Below, piece after piece: positions 1-11,220 of a DNA stretch of 64,000 bases; within the stretch, counting starts at the first letter, position 1; each line of letters begins with the position of its first letter. Location: positions 859,709 through 923,708 of the forward strand of contig NW_006763147.1 in assembly GCF_000264905.1 (NCBI RefSeq), read 5' to 3'. The notes under the pieces are model-generated. The model saw nothing but the letters and a program-made list of their open reading frames with translations. It was not told where the DNA came from and made no database searches. Origin of the DNA: Stereum hirsutum FP-91666 SS1. Lineage: Eukaryota > Basidiomycota > Agaricomycetes > Russulales > Stereaceae. Both the position numbers and the translations under genes were made by a program.

Positions 1-864
1 CCACCAGGGTTCGTCATGATACGGAGAACAAAGGGGGTGGAGTGGCTCAAAGCCGAAGCGCACTGACGATAGCAGTGACAGAAACAACAGCCTCAGAGGG
101 CCAGAGAAGACGGAGAACCAAGAGAGTAGATCGTTCGAGGGTGATATGGGTGTGGTGTGCTACAGGGTGACGTCTCGGGCGAGTAGCTCGAGGTCAAAAG
201 CCCATAACCTGTTAGAACCTGTAGGGTAGAACACACCTCAGACACCGATAGACGAGTGAATAGATTGAAGTTACCTGTAGGGTAGAACACACTACAGGAA
301 GAATAAGTACAGTAGACAGTAAAGTAGATAGATGTTGCTTACCCTCAGACACCGATAGACGAGTGAATGAGGGAAAGCGAGAGGCGCGTCCAACGCGCAC
401 AAAAGACCTGCCGGGAATTACCGAAACTGCGTTGTACGTTCGAACTCCGAACTCCAACACAACAACGTCACTGACTATGTTGGGGTTCTTTGTAGCAGGA
501 CCTGGGACGAAGCATATGTGGTCGATTCATGTAAAACGTAGATATCGCCTGCCCGAGACAGATCGATTCAGAATCTTGGACGGCCTCGATCTTCTGAAAC
601 TGGTCCACCATTTACCGCAATACCCACACCGTCTGAGACCCATCTTTCCCGCTCACGAACTTCACCGACGTGATTCAAGCGCTCATTCACCGGCATGGTT
701 CACCTTTCCTCCGACACATCCCGCACCCGAACCTCATATCTATAAAACCTTGACCCAATGCTGAGCACTTCTCTCCACCGAACCACGCACATACCTTATC
801 CATAGTACCTCCCCAGCGAATTATAAGCGCATAACCCCCCTGCCCTTACGCACAAACCATAAAC
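1..864. other. Non-coding stretch with short direct repeats
   Basis: No supported gene. Open frames here are short and show no domain or codon pattern. The left part (about 217-368) holds two kinds of short direct repeat, listed separately. The last 100 bases would be the promoter and 5' leader of the gene starting at 865. Confidence 0.5.
217..368. repeat. Two interleaved short direct repeats
   Basis: A 20-bp unit (ACCTGTAGGGTAGAACACAC) occurs at 217-236 and 273-292. A 26-bp unit starting CCTCAGACACCGATAG and ending GAGTGAAT occurs at 236-261 and 343-368. The first copies abut, so the unit order is A-B ... A ... B. This looks like a decayed tandem duplication or the edge of a larger repeat. 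No coding capacity. Confidence 0.75.
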
Positions 865-1744
865 ATGTTCTCCAAAGCTATTGTTACCCCTACCGGTGTT
901 ATCGCTGGCAAGCTGAGGCTCCGATTCCGTGGACTGTTCCGTACGTTTTTCATGTCTTTCATTTCCCTCTTTTGCTGCTATGGACGCTGACTTGTTTATC
1001 TATGTACACAGAAAAAGTTCACGCTATCCAGGACGTCGACGTCTCGGTGCCCACGACCGCTGCGCCACTTCCCAAAACCGACAAACTCCCCGCCCTCGCC
1101 TCCACCATCATCGCTACCGCCGCCTTCGCTATCCCTCACTCCTCTCAAACCTCTCAAACCTCCTCTTCCGAGTCCGAATACTCCAACGAACTTTCCGAGG
1201 TTTCTTCCCAGACTGACAGCGCGAGCGAGCCGTCGACGAGAGAGTTCCCCGTCACCCCTCGCCAGTCTCAGTCTCCTCAGAGTTCCTACGACTTCGACTC
1301 GGTCCCGTACGACAACAACTATGAGGCGTCGGTATTCGAATTTGGTGGTGTGGCATGTGGAAAGGAGTATCATAAGGAATTAGACGAGCTCGATGGTGAA
1401 GAGCTCGAGGGTACCGGTATGTATGCTCAGTCCGTCGAATCGTTTGAGGGTGAATCGGATTCGCTTGGTGTGGGTGCTTGGTTCGGCGGGGCCTGCGATG
1501 AGGAGGAGGATGAGTACGATGATGACGACTACGAGTACGAGGACGATGGTGTTGTCGAGGGGCTTGTTGATGAGGAGCCCGATGCCGATACCTATGTGAT
1601 AGAGCCTGTGTCAGGCTATTATCTGGAGGTGAAGTGTGTTAAGCTGATTATTGGAGATATGGTTCGGGTCGCGCCAGAGTGCCGTCCGGGTCTTCGAGCG
1701 ATTATACCGGAGGTCGTCGGAGCTGTTGCGGGTGTTGACTATTG
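865..1744 (+). CDS. Uncharacterised protein with Ser-rich middle and acidic stretch
   Basis: Not a family I recognise. The model is join(865..940,1012..1744). The intron starts GTACGT and ends ACACAG, and the frame continues across it (codon split after base 1). The N-terminus begins MFSKAIVTPTG and is basic (KLRLRFRG), which could be a mitochondrial presequence or just a basic patch. A Ser/Thr/Pro-rich segment follows (roughly residues 60-130). A strongly acidic run of Asp/Glu/Tyr (DEEEDEYDDDDYEYEDD, about residues 188-204) comes next, and then a hydrophobic C-terminus ending VGAVAGVDY. No catalytic motif or membrane helix is obvious. The ATG is chosen because it opens the frame that the intron continues. 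A small lineage-specific protein is likely; function unknown. Confidence 0.6.
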
Positions 1745-4690
1745 ATTTGGTGGGGGTGTGGGTGTGTGGTTCTGAGATGTCTCGGAGATGGTTCACTGTT
1801 TTCATGTTTCGCGGCTGGTTTCAGACTTGGACTTGGGACTCGGAGACTCGGAGTGGCCCCAGGGGGTGTGGGGTGCCACTCCAAGAAAATGATGCTAATT
1901 CCTCAGACTTAGTGATACAGATACCCAGTGGCTACGATACGTACGACCTCGACTTCTACTTCGACTTCGACTTTAGCGACTCGGCAACATCTCGCCACAC
2001 ATATCCGTTCCTCTATATTCTCATCCCGCCTACCCATTCACCACTATACGATCCGTCTCGACCTCGAACTCAACGACCCAACAATGTTACGACACACATA
2101 TTCGCCTATCGACAATCCTCGTCCCACCGACAACATCTTCATTCTACAAGCACGACCTTGCGAACACATTCAATAACCATCCCTTACGACCGCCAGGAAA
2201 CCGATGCGAGAAGGGAGTGTTCGGGTAGGAAGCAAGTAGGAAGAAGCAGGGATGGTTCACTTGGGATGGTGATTCGGGGTACGGGGAGATGTCATGGTGT
2301 TCGGTTGGGGAGTAGGGCGGTGGGAATGGAGAAGCATCACTGGGACTCAACAACCGCGCCGGTACAAACACTACGAAACGGACGCGAGAGGAGAGTGTTT
2401 TAGTGGGAAGGAATAGGGATGGCGCAGTTAGGATGGAGGATTAGGGGCAGGAGGAGACTTCGGAGAGGCACCTATCGACACCGTTGGTGACGGGTTGCGC
2501 GACCCCACCAACGTCCACAGCACCTTTCCTCCTTCCTTGTACTTTCTCGAAGAGTATAGTCATCTACTCACGCGCCCGAGCTCGGTGTGGACTAGCCAAC
2601 ATAGCCAGAGGCCTCCTTGAGAGACCAGTAACTATCGGCCGGTACCACACCAGCTCGCGACAAAATATCCGGAGGCGTTGAAGGTTATTGGGTTTTTTTG
2701 GGGTCATCGAGAGTTCGCGATTGTTTGTTTTCACTACCGGTCACCCTGTTTGTTGTCTCTGCCTGGACTCAGCCCTATGAGTAACGCCATATACCCAATT
2801 CAATCCCAATCTCATATGAATCCTTCCCATCCTTGTGAAGTCTGCACCATACCTTCAATTGTTATCTTGCAATAATCCTCGAGGGGTAGGGCCAGCGTTC
2901 CTCCGTATACTCAACTAAGTCCAGATGCTTAGCGGACCGCTGGGTCACAAAACCCTAGGGCATCGAAATGTATAGTCGGGGACGTGCGTCAGATTGTCGT
3001 CCATAATAGACGGCTCTGGCATGGAGTGTAGGAATGGTTGTTGCTATGGGCAATGCCTCGTAAGATCCCGGGTCGATGCAGAAAGGAGCTCTTCGAGCGG
3101 CGAAAGGGGGCCTCTGACTTTCTAGCTGCGCAGGCTACGCCACAGGAGTGTGATGTGTGGTTTATCTATCATTGTGCCTGCATGTCCTTGAGTTTGACTA
3201 AGATTATATATGTTCTAATTTTGTGGTTACCCATCCCCAGGATAGCGCATGTAAACCCGGACACATTGAATGCTTTGTCGTGCCATCAACTGTGAGTATA
3301 GAAATACCATGGAGGATGACGGAAGTCGACTCCATACGGTCATATCTGTATAGGCTATGCTGTTCCATTCACCTTCCTTCCTCAATTTAAGGCCGGTAGC
3401 CGTTTCCGTGAAATTTTTGGCAAGTCCCTGAAGAGTTTGGCAGTTCAACAAAGTTGCGACATAATCCGCAGGCAACTTCAACGACGATGCAGGCTTTGCC
3501 ATATGCGCTTGCATTCGAACGATGACAGCAATACCAGAGCATGGACTCTCTATAATCGGCATCAGCATCAATGGATTGGTTGTTCGATATATGGATACTA
3601 ACCAAGTACCGGCCAGTGTCGTAAGCTGCAGCTCTGCAGCTTGAAGGTTCACAGAGCCGTTCTGCAGGGTTCGAAATTTGCCAAATGCGAGACTCCGGCC
3701 TTTTCCCGGCCCAATGCGGTCCGTGGCACCGTTCGCTGTTCCATGTCACCCGATATCTTGTCATCCTTACGCCCACTCACCTGCCCATCCGAGCCTTCTT
3801 CTTCGTTTATCCCGCTTTAGCTCAGCTTCGGGAACTTTATGTGAGCAGTGCTTACTTGCTTGCCCCGCAATTGGAGCAAAGAAGACGGCCTCAGGAGGTC
3901 CAGAGAAGACAACAGGAAGGACTCCATCTGCTCATGCACAAGGTTCAATAACCAACGATCACTGGACGGACAAGCTTCGCCGTCCAGCTGTTCGCCCCAT
4001 CTTTCTTCAGCTGAGACGCTTGGAACGTCGAAATTTGCATGTGCCGGCGGTGGGGTTAGTTCAATTCACCCTGCAATTCAACTTTGATGTGTCGTACAAG
4101 AGACCCTACCAATCTTTTTTTATCCGACTGAACGCCTGCAGCATCATGTCTCATGCGCGCCAGCCTAATACTCTGTTCATGGTTTGTGGTAAGCATCCTC
4201 TTCTCGAACAAGTCTCTTCAACAGTTCGCTGATTAGTTTCCCTTCGTCGATAACAGGAGTATCATTGCCCGTTCTGAGAGATTCTAAGCATATCAGGATG
4301 TGTGCAGCCGGACAGCGTGGCATGCTCGCCTAGGACAGATATCAACGGAGTCTGTTTGTCGGAAATGACGCCAAGCCATTAGGCGAGATCTCGACGTCAG
4401 CGAAGTTCCCACCCGCATGTTTTTTTTAATTGAGCACGCGCCCGCTTCCTTACCCTGATGGGGAGCAGTCGCCATCCGGCCTGATTTCTAGTCGCTCTTC
4501 ACTCCTTGCCTCTTAACCTCCATCTCCCCTCCTCCTCCCCTCTCCTTCGCCCTCGTCGTTGACGAGCGACACATCTAGAGGCAACCTTTTCTCTCTGACC
4601 TTACTCCGAAGACTCGCCCTCGACAAATAACGCTCTTTTCCGGACGTCTTCCTCGTATCGTTCCCGTCCTCCACACACGAACAACGAGCG
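1745..4690. other. Long intergenic region without a supported gene
   Basis: About 2.9 kb. Open frames on both strands are short and overlapping. None has a domain, a clean splice model or biased codon use. An imperfect direct repeat lies at 2196-2447. A minus-strand frame at 3227-3652 is the longest uninterrupted one there but gave no recognisable family. The final 200 bases are pyrimidine-rich (CTCC/CCTC tracts around 4500-4560), as expected for a fungal promoter ahead of the gene at 4691. Confidence 0.5.
2196..2447. repeat. Imperfect direct repeat, two units of about 75-85 bp
   Basis: The units at about 2196-2280 and 2374-2447 share the order GAAAC-G(A)-GCGAGA, GGAGTGTT, G(T)AGGAAG, AGGGATGG and GGATGG. 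They differ by scattered substitutions and one gap of about 13 nt. The spacing of about 180 bp suggests an old tandem duplication. No open frame spans both units. Confidence 0.5.
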
Positions 4691-7600
4691 ATGGATTACG
4701 ACAGATATGATGCCCTCCTTCACTACATCTTCAAGCAGACCCAGGGTGATGCCTGGTTCCGTCCCGATGCCAATGACGGTATTGCAGCTGGCGTCGCCAT
4801 CAAAGACGACTCGATGGAACCGGCAGAGTACAGGATCTTCCCTTATGAAGACATAAGACTCGAGCCGTTCGAAGTCGCCGTTAGGGCAATGAACCTTGTC
4901 GTCGCTGTCAAGGTGCGAAGTGCTGTCGCGCATGCTGCTGTTGGTGAGGCGTAAGTGCTCCCCTTTACATTGTCATCACCTCTCCTTTCCTTCTGGGACC
5001 CTTCATGGCTTCTATGGGCGCAAAGACGACATGCTCTTGTGTGCTGAGGTACATGCTCTTGTCGTCGCTTTGAACGACTTGATCGAATGCCTACCACCTA
5101 AAACCACAGCTTTCCCACGCCACTGGGAAAGGAAACTCGCTCCCTCCCTTTTTTTTCCTCCTTTAACTCCTATTTCTCGGCTTCCATTTCATCAGCAACG
5201 CTATCTTGGATGTGCTGGCACAAAGTGCTCTGCGGCCTTAAACGCTTCCCGTCATAACGACACGGCGCTTCGGGTGCACCGTGGGGTCGCGGAATGGGTG
5301 CGCCGCCTGAGAATGGGCGCGTGCTACCGTTGTTTCTGTACGGGCATGTGTGATGGGGACAGTTGCGTAGTCGAGCAGGGGGTGTCCATGCGTGGATCTC
5401 GAGACAATTTTACCCCTTTGACCTACCATTCTCTTCACGTTCTAGTCCCCGTGATTCGAAGCATATGGAGCGCTATACTGATCTGATGGACCTTATTTTT
5501 TTACCATCAGTGGACACGACGACAAGAGTGTCTACGTGGATTCGAACACACGCATTCAGATTGTTGAGACGATGATGATGCTTCCACATGCTGACCGGGA
5601 GCAACACGCCGCGTTCATCGTAAGTGCACAGCTCAGCAATATATTCTCGATCCGTGGCAGTAAACTCACACAAAATACAAATCTTCTGGTAGCGCGACGA
5701 ACGCGTCTTGGTCGTCTGGTCTGACTCTCTGGAGGCCATCATTCCGACATGCAGCGACTTCGAAGAGCGCCTCATCAAACTCCTTTGGCGCGGTCGTCCT
5801 GGAGTAGGCTCTCAGGTGTCATCCGCGTCTCACCATAACTCTTTCGCCGGAGACTCAGCGTCGGCTACCCAGTCTCTCGTCGGCATCACTTCCGCTAGCT
5901 CTAATTTCGGTGGACGGAACTCTGGCCGCGATATTGAAAAACAGGGGTACGGTGCAGGCGTGGTGACGAAGAGGACGGTGACGAAGAGGACGTGGTATGG
6001 TAGGAAGTACACGATGGAGGTGACGGAGATTGATGGCGTCGATATCGAGTCTCTTGGTCCCGAGAAGAGACCGGCAATGCTCTATGCGCCGGTTTATAAC
6101 GGATTGTGTATGGGTCTCTCAGCTGGTAGGCTTATTCCCAAATTTGAATCGGAGGCAAGGGAAGCTGATTTGGATCGTTTCCGAAAGTGTGTATTGGAGA
6201 TGGAATCAAGAATTTGTTGGTGGAGTTTAGGCAAGATAACGGCTATATTCGGTTCGCACTAGCAGCGGTAATGCCGCTTCTGTTCTGTGTATCGCTCGTG
6301 AGTTTAGGCACATTTTCATTTCCTCTGTCGATCGGCTTACAGTCGCATCCCCGCTAGTTCTTCACGCTGCAGATCGTTCAAAACATCGCCATGGTGGTCG
6401 GCCCGGTGGTATGTTTTCCGTCATTTACTGCCGCTAGAAAGTTCCTCTCTGATTATTTCGTGTTTGAAGGCTCAATACCATGAGAACACGAAGTACTATT
6501 CCGCTGTCAAACCGCGGCCAAACAAGGAAGTCGACAACAACCTCCCTCACATCACCATCCAGATGCCCGTCTACAAGGAGTCTCTCGAGGCTGTGCTTGC
6601 TCCCTCCATTGCTTCGCTCAAGAAGGCCATGCAAACATACGCCAGGCAAGGTGGAACCTCGACCATCTTCGTCAACGACGACGGCATGCAGGTGCGTTGA
6701 CGTTTTGAACATCCTTCCCTTCCTTTAGCAGACAGGAATACCCGATACTGACTTCTAGTCCGCTTTTTTGCACCCTAGCTTCTTTCCGAGAAGGAACGTG
6801 CGGCGCGTCTGGCGTTCTATGATACGCACGGCATTGGCTGGGTCGCCCGTCCAGGTCACGGTTCTGGCACCGAAGACGGCGGCGCTCCCTTCCTCCGTGC
6901 CGGGCGATTCAAGAAAGCGTCCAACATGAATTATGGACTTTCGCTCTCCCGTAAGGCCGAGCGTCATCTCATCGCACTCCGGGAGAAAGAACGTCTCGAG
7001 ACGCAAAACAACTCTTCTGCCGAAGGAGGATACTCTTACGCAGGCTCTGGTGATCATCATGGCGAGGAAATGCAGATGGATATCGAGGAGAAGGCTTTGC
7101 AGATGGCTGTGGAGCAGGTTTATGAGGAGAGCGGGAGAAGACATAAGCCGTGGGCTAAGGGCGGTAAAGCGTGTAGGATGGGAGAGATCATTTTGATCGT
7201 GGATTCGGATACGATCGTGCCGGAGGATTGCTTCAGGGATGCGGCGAGGGAGATGGCGGAGTGTCCAATGGTTGGGGTCATTCAGCATGAGTCCGGTATG
7301 TTAAGTCTTCCTCATTATTGAGTCCATATCACTGATTATTTTCGGCAGATGTCATGCAGGTCTCGCACAACTACTTCGAGAACGGTATTGCATACTTCAC
7401 CAGGCGTATCAACAAGTGTATCTCCTTCGCTTGCTGCAACGGTGAAGTCGCTCCCTTCGTTGGTCACAATGCTTTCCTCCGCTGGCAAGCCGTCCAGGAC
7501 GCTTCCTTCATCGACCCGGCTGACAAGCAAGAGAAGATCTGGTCCGAGGCGCACGTATCTGAGGATTTCGACATGGCGATGAGGTTGCAACTTCGCGGGT

Positions 7601-8600
7601 ACACGATCCGTTGGGCGACTTATTCGCTTGGTGGCTTCAAGGAGGGTGTGTCGCTGACCATTGATGACGAACTCAACCGTTGGCAGAAGTACTCGTATGG
7701 TTGTTCAGAGTAAGTGACTCGATTGCTGTTTCTTCATTCACCTCCAGGATGCTAATCGCATTCTCTCCGCAAATTAGATTGTTGTTCAACCCCTTCGTTC
7801 GCTGGTTCACCCGTGGCCCGATCGCCAAACAAATCCACAGGTTCATCTGGTCCAACGCGCCTTTCCACTACAAGATCTCCATGTTGGCGTACATGTTCTC
7901 ATATTATGGTATCGCCTGCGCCATCACCATCACCACGATGAACTACTTCCTCCTCGGGTGGGAATTGCCTGTCGATGACTACTATATCCACTCCTTCGAG
8001 ATTTGGCTGGCCACGACAGTCGTTTTCTTCGGTTCGGGTAACGTCGGGTACACGATCCTTCAGTACCGTTTGGGCGAGAGGGATCTTATTTGGGGTTTCC
8101 TTGAGAATATCAAATGGGTGCCGTTCTTGTGAGTTTTCCTACTTTCTCGCTGCCATCGACGGATGTTGACGATACGTGGTTGTCCCACAGCTTCTTCTTC
8201 TTCGGAGGTCTATCCATCCCGCTCTCGCAGGCCATCCTTGCCCATATGTTCTCATACAACATCACATGGGGCGCGACGAAGAAAGAAGTCGAGCGGTCGA
8301 ATTTCTTCAAGGAGATCCCGAAGATCTTGAAGAGGTTCTGGGTACAGCTCTCGATCTCTATCATTCTCGTCGCAGGGATGATCATCCTTTCGACAAGCCT
8401 CGTACCGCTGACGTGGAGGATCGACGGGTCTTCGTGGGCTGTTGTCTTCCCGCTCGCGATTGTGGTCTCTTGTCATATTCTCTTCCCGGTACGTTCTTAC
8501 TCTGTGTGGTCTCGACGCTTCAAGTTCCGTGCTGACCGTTTGCCCACTTGCTTCTTTCTAGATCGTGCTCAACCCGTGGTTGATGGTTTTCTCCTACTAA
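4691..8600 (+). CDS. Family 2 glycosyltransferase (processive, multi-pass membrane)
   Basis: Eleven exons: join(4691..4950,5511..5619,5693..6125,6188..6297,6358..6408,6470..6691,6779..7295,7349..7709,7778..8128,8191..8488,8562..8600), 916 aa with every phase matching. It belongs to the GT2 superfamily of chitin/cellulose/hyaluronan-type synthases, which pass UDP-sugars into a polymer across the plasma membrane. Visible signatures are an acidic VNDDG near residue 392, DSDT near 537 (the UDP/metal DxD), SEDFD near 639 (catalytic ED) and RWQKY near 678, a variant of the QxxRW product-site motif. One or two hydrophobic segments (about 295-325) precede the catalytic core. At least four follow, from about residue 700 to the C-terminus (LNPWLMVFSY). 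The N-terminal 290 residues are soluble and include GHDDKSVYVDSN. It lacks the myosin head and QRRRW motif of chitin synthases. Fungal GT2 proteins of this non-chitin-synthase kind have been linked to surface polysaccharide and hyphal growth; the polymer made here is unknown. Intron 1 is 560 nt, far longer than the others. Confidence 0.9.
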
Positions 8601-9557
8601 ATACGGACTACTTTCTTTTCTCTCTGCCTCTTTATCTCCTGCATATACTGTCCTTGTCGTTCTTCCTGTTGTCTATGTCTCTGTCTCACCTGGAACCCTT
8701 TGTGCTTCACCTGTCCTGTAAAGCTTCCCTTCCCTCGCTGTCTGTTTGTGCCTGTCTTCGTTATATCATACTGCCATCACCCACGCCGTAGATATTTCTC
8801 GCACTCTGTTGTCACCATGTATACACTCTCATTCACTACCTTCCTCTCGCTACTCACTCACTTTACATAAATCCTTTGCTGCTGCTCGAGATCTGTAAAC
8901 CGTGGTTCTCACCGTACGGACAATAGTAGACCATGTATATACCCAACCCTCACTCTCCGACCATACTGCTCTCCTGCTGCTTGACAATGCCCTCTCAGTT
9001 TTCCACATTACCTACCTATATAACAACGGGCTCACTCTGCTTTACTCGTAGTACCAACCGTTCGAGTCGTATACTTAAGCCCGACCTTACGGGCGCGCCA
9101 CAGACTTTTTCTCGTGTTTCAGTCACTCGTATTTTTTTTTGGTTCACTGGTATATAATTGTATCCTGCGTAACTGAAACCATTACGATGTCGGACTGTTC
9201 ACAAGATGTGCTTTGGCATTCGCTAGTGCTTGTCGACATGACGGGGCCACAATGACATTGCTGTGTCACGTGGTATGGAGTTGAATCTCCGATCCATCCA
9301 GCGACAGCTCCGAGCCTCCGAGTCGTACTTAAAACTGTGTTTTCTGCGAAAGTTATCGCTGTAGATCGCTGTCGCATCGGCACTTGTGAGTCTTTCGCGT
9401 ACTCTATATCCCTATCAAGATAACTCAACATCTACTTTTTGTTTCCTGGAACCAAACAGAACGACATCGCTTGGACATCGCGATCGAACTCCCACTGGCA
9501 AGTGCTCGTCTCATCCCAAAGCAGAAGACTTGCAACTCATCGATTAGCTCGTAGACT
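8601..9557. other. Intergenic region, 3' UTR of the glycosyltransferase and spacer
   Basis: No supported gene. The sequence just after the stop is pyrimidine-rich and T-rich, typical of a 3' untranslated region. A CACGTG palindrome sits near 9269. Short open frames on both strands are unsupported. Confidence 0.5.
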
Positions 9558-10996
9558 TTGGAGGATGGACGCCGAAAGTCAGATAATGTGCGCTCTCTCT
9601 ACTACCACAGTGCAAACTCCCTCCCCCAAAAATCTGATTTCTTTGGATGCGTGGTCTTTAGCATCAGCGACCTAATCACCTTGCCAGAGGGCCATCACCC
9701 CTCGCATATCGCTCGTCTTCCGAGCGAACTTCTGCTTTCTCCGTTTTTGCTCGTCTTCGCTGCCGCCGTGACCAAAGAAGCGAATGCTACTGTACTGGGC
9801 GCTGCATCAGTCTACCGTGGATCAAAACCACGTACGTCTGTCGCCACTGGCGAGAACTTGCCTTGGCTAGTCCAACGATATGGGCAAGTTCGACGTGGGA
9901 TTTACCAAAGGACATGCCGTTCGAGTGGATAGAAAGGCTCACTTTACGCGCAGCCCTCATGCCGATCTCTTTGAAAGTTTCTTTTCTTACCGATACCCGC
10001 GCTTCCCAGAAGATGACCTTTATGCGTCAGAATCTCCACCGCATCGCCAACTTGAGCATAGCCAGCGACGGTGACCGTAATGGAATACCGCCAATGGAAA
10101 TACTTTCGATCTTTTCAGAGGCCGCACCATCCCTCATTCGCCTCTCTCTCAAAATCCGCCCTCTACAACCGGCATCTCTTCCGCCTTTTCACCAGGCCAC
10201 TTCGCGCCTGCAGGAGCTTAAACTCGACGGCTTCGAGTTCTTCGCACTCGATCCGGCGACGCGAATATTTGAAAATCTGATATCTCTTAACGTCAGCCTT
10301 TGCTCTGAAGAGTCCGCCTCACTCCGCGAATTACACGTTGCGTTGTCGACCATGCCATCCTTGGAAAAGCTTGTCATATATCCCAGTACGATACCTGATG
10401 TCGCAAGCGAATCTCCGTGGAGACTTCCACATCTAACTCTCCTACACCTCCAGAGTCTCAAGCTCTGCGTTTCTGTACATGCATTGAACACGGTTTTAGA
10501 TAGTTGGTCAATCCCTTCCGTGGCCTTCCTCGACCTCATGATACGATGCGAAATTCCGTTCATTTCGGATTTGGACAGAGCCTTATACACTTTATCTTCA
10601 CGGCACTCACACATTCCAGTGCTGTCGAAACCTTGGCCTTTGTTGGACATAGCGGACTCTCCAACCACCTATTATTTCAATACTGAACTCGCCATCTACA
10701 ACGAGGACAGATCCTTCTCAATGTCTGTAGAAATAACAGATCCGACTGTCCACCAACCATCTAGAACCTATGTAGAGCTCGCCCTCGTTTCACTCCTGAC
10801 GAAACTGCCAATTGTTGACCGAGTGCAGAGACTCTCGGGCGAAGTAATGCATTTCCTGTGGCGTCCAGAGATATGGTCTCAGGCGTGCTCCCGGATGTCA
10901 TCTTTAACAGACGTCTCTGACCTGCTCGGGGACTATGATGAGGAGCAAAACAGCTTGATACAGGAAGCTGCCCTGCGCGCGGCGAAGGGGTCTTGA
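9558..10996 (+). pseudogene. F-box/LRR-type protein gene with disrupted F-box region
   Basis: The open frame reaching 10996 encodes an F-box-associated leucine-rich region of about 370 aa. Its upstream part carries the hallmark WIKTTYVCRHWRELALASP (9821-9874 region) found in basidiomycete F-box proteins, which act as substrate adaptors of SCF ubiquitin ligases. The start of the F-box, HIARLPSELLLSPF, lies in a different frame (around 9700-9745). The linking piece (YWALHQS) is in the third frame. Two shifts of one base, both in the same direction, separate these parts within about 35 bp, and I found no intron with GT...AG that repairs them. The long LRR-like part has no stop. Either this is a recently damaged gene, there are two base errors, or translation starts downstream (first in-frame ATG near 9914). 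A related intact gene lies at 28677. Confidence 0.55.
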
Positions 10997-11220
10997 GTCT
11001 TTCCTTTTCGTTATTGCTCGTCTCCCTCAAACAGTACCTGTACGTAACCTACGTCTCTTTTTTCTAGTGTATCCTAGGGCCCGAACGTATCCTAACCGCT
11101 TTCATTCGTTTGGAAACATGAAATCGTAGTGGTTGGGTCGTGGGGGCCGTGCATGTCGAGTACTCAGTAACGAAATATATATATATACAAATAGAATCAC
11201 ATCACACCGTCCCCGTCTTC

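Noticed and set aside
3227..3776. Minus-strand open frames near 3.2-3.8 kb as a gene
   Set aside because: Two overlapping frames in different phases, no splice model joining them, and no recognisable domain.
5191..5400. Additional exon inside GT2 intron 1 (NAILDVLAQSALRP)
   Set aside because: It begins after an AG but reaches a stop within 16 codons without a donor; direct joining of 4950 to 5511 gives a continuous conserved-looking reading.
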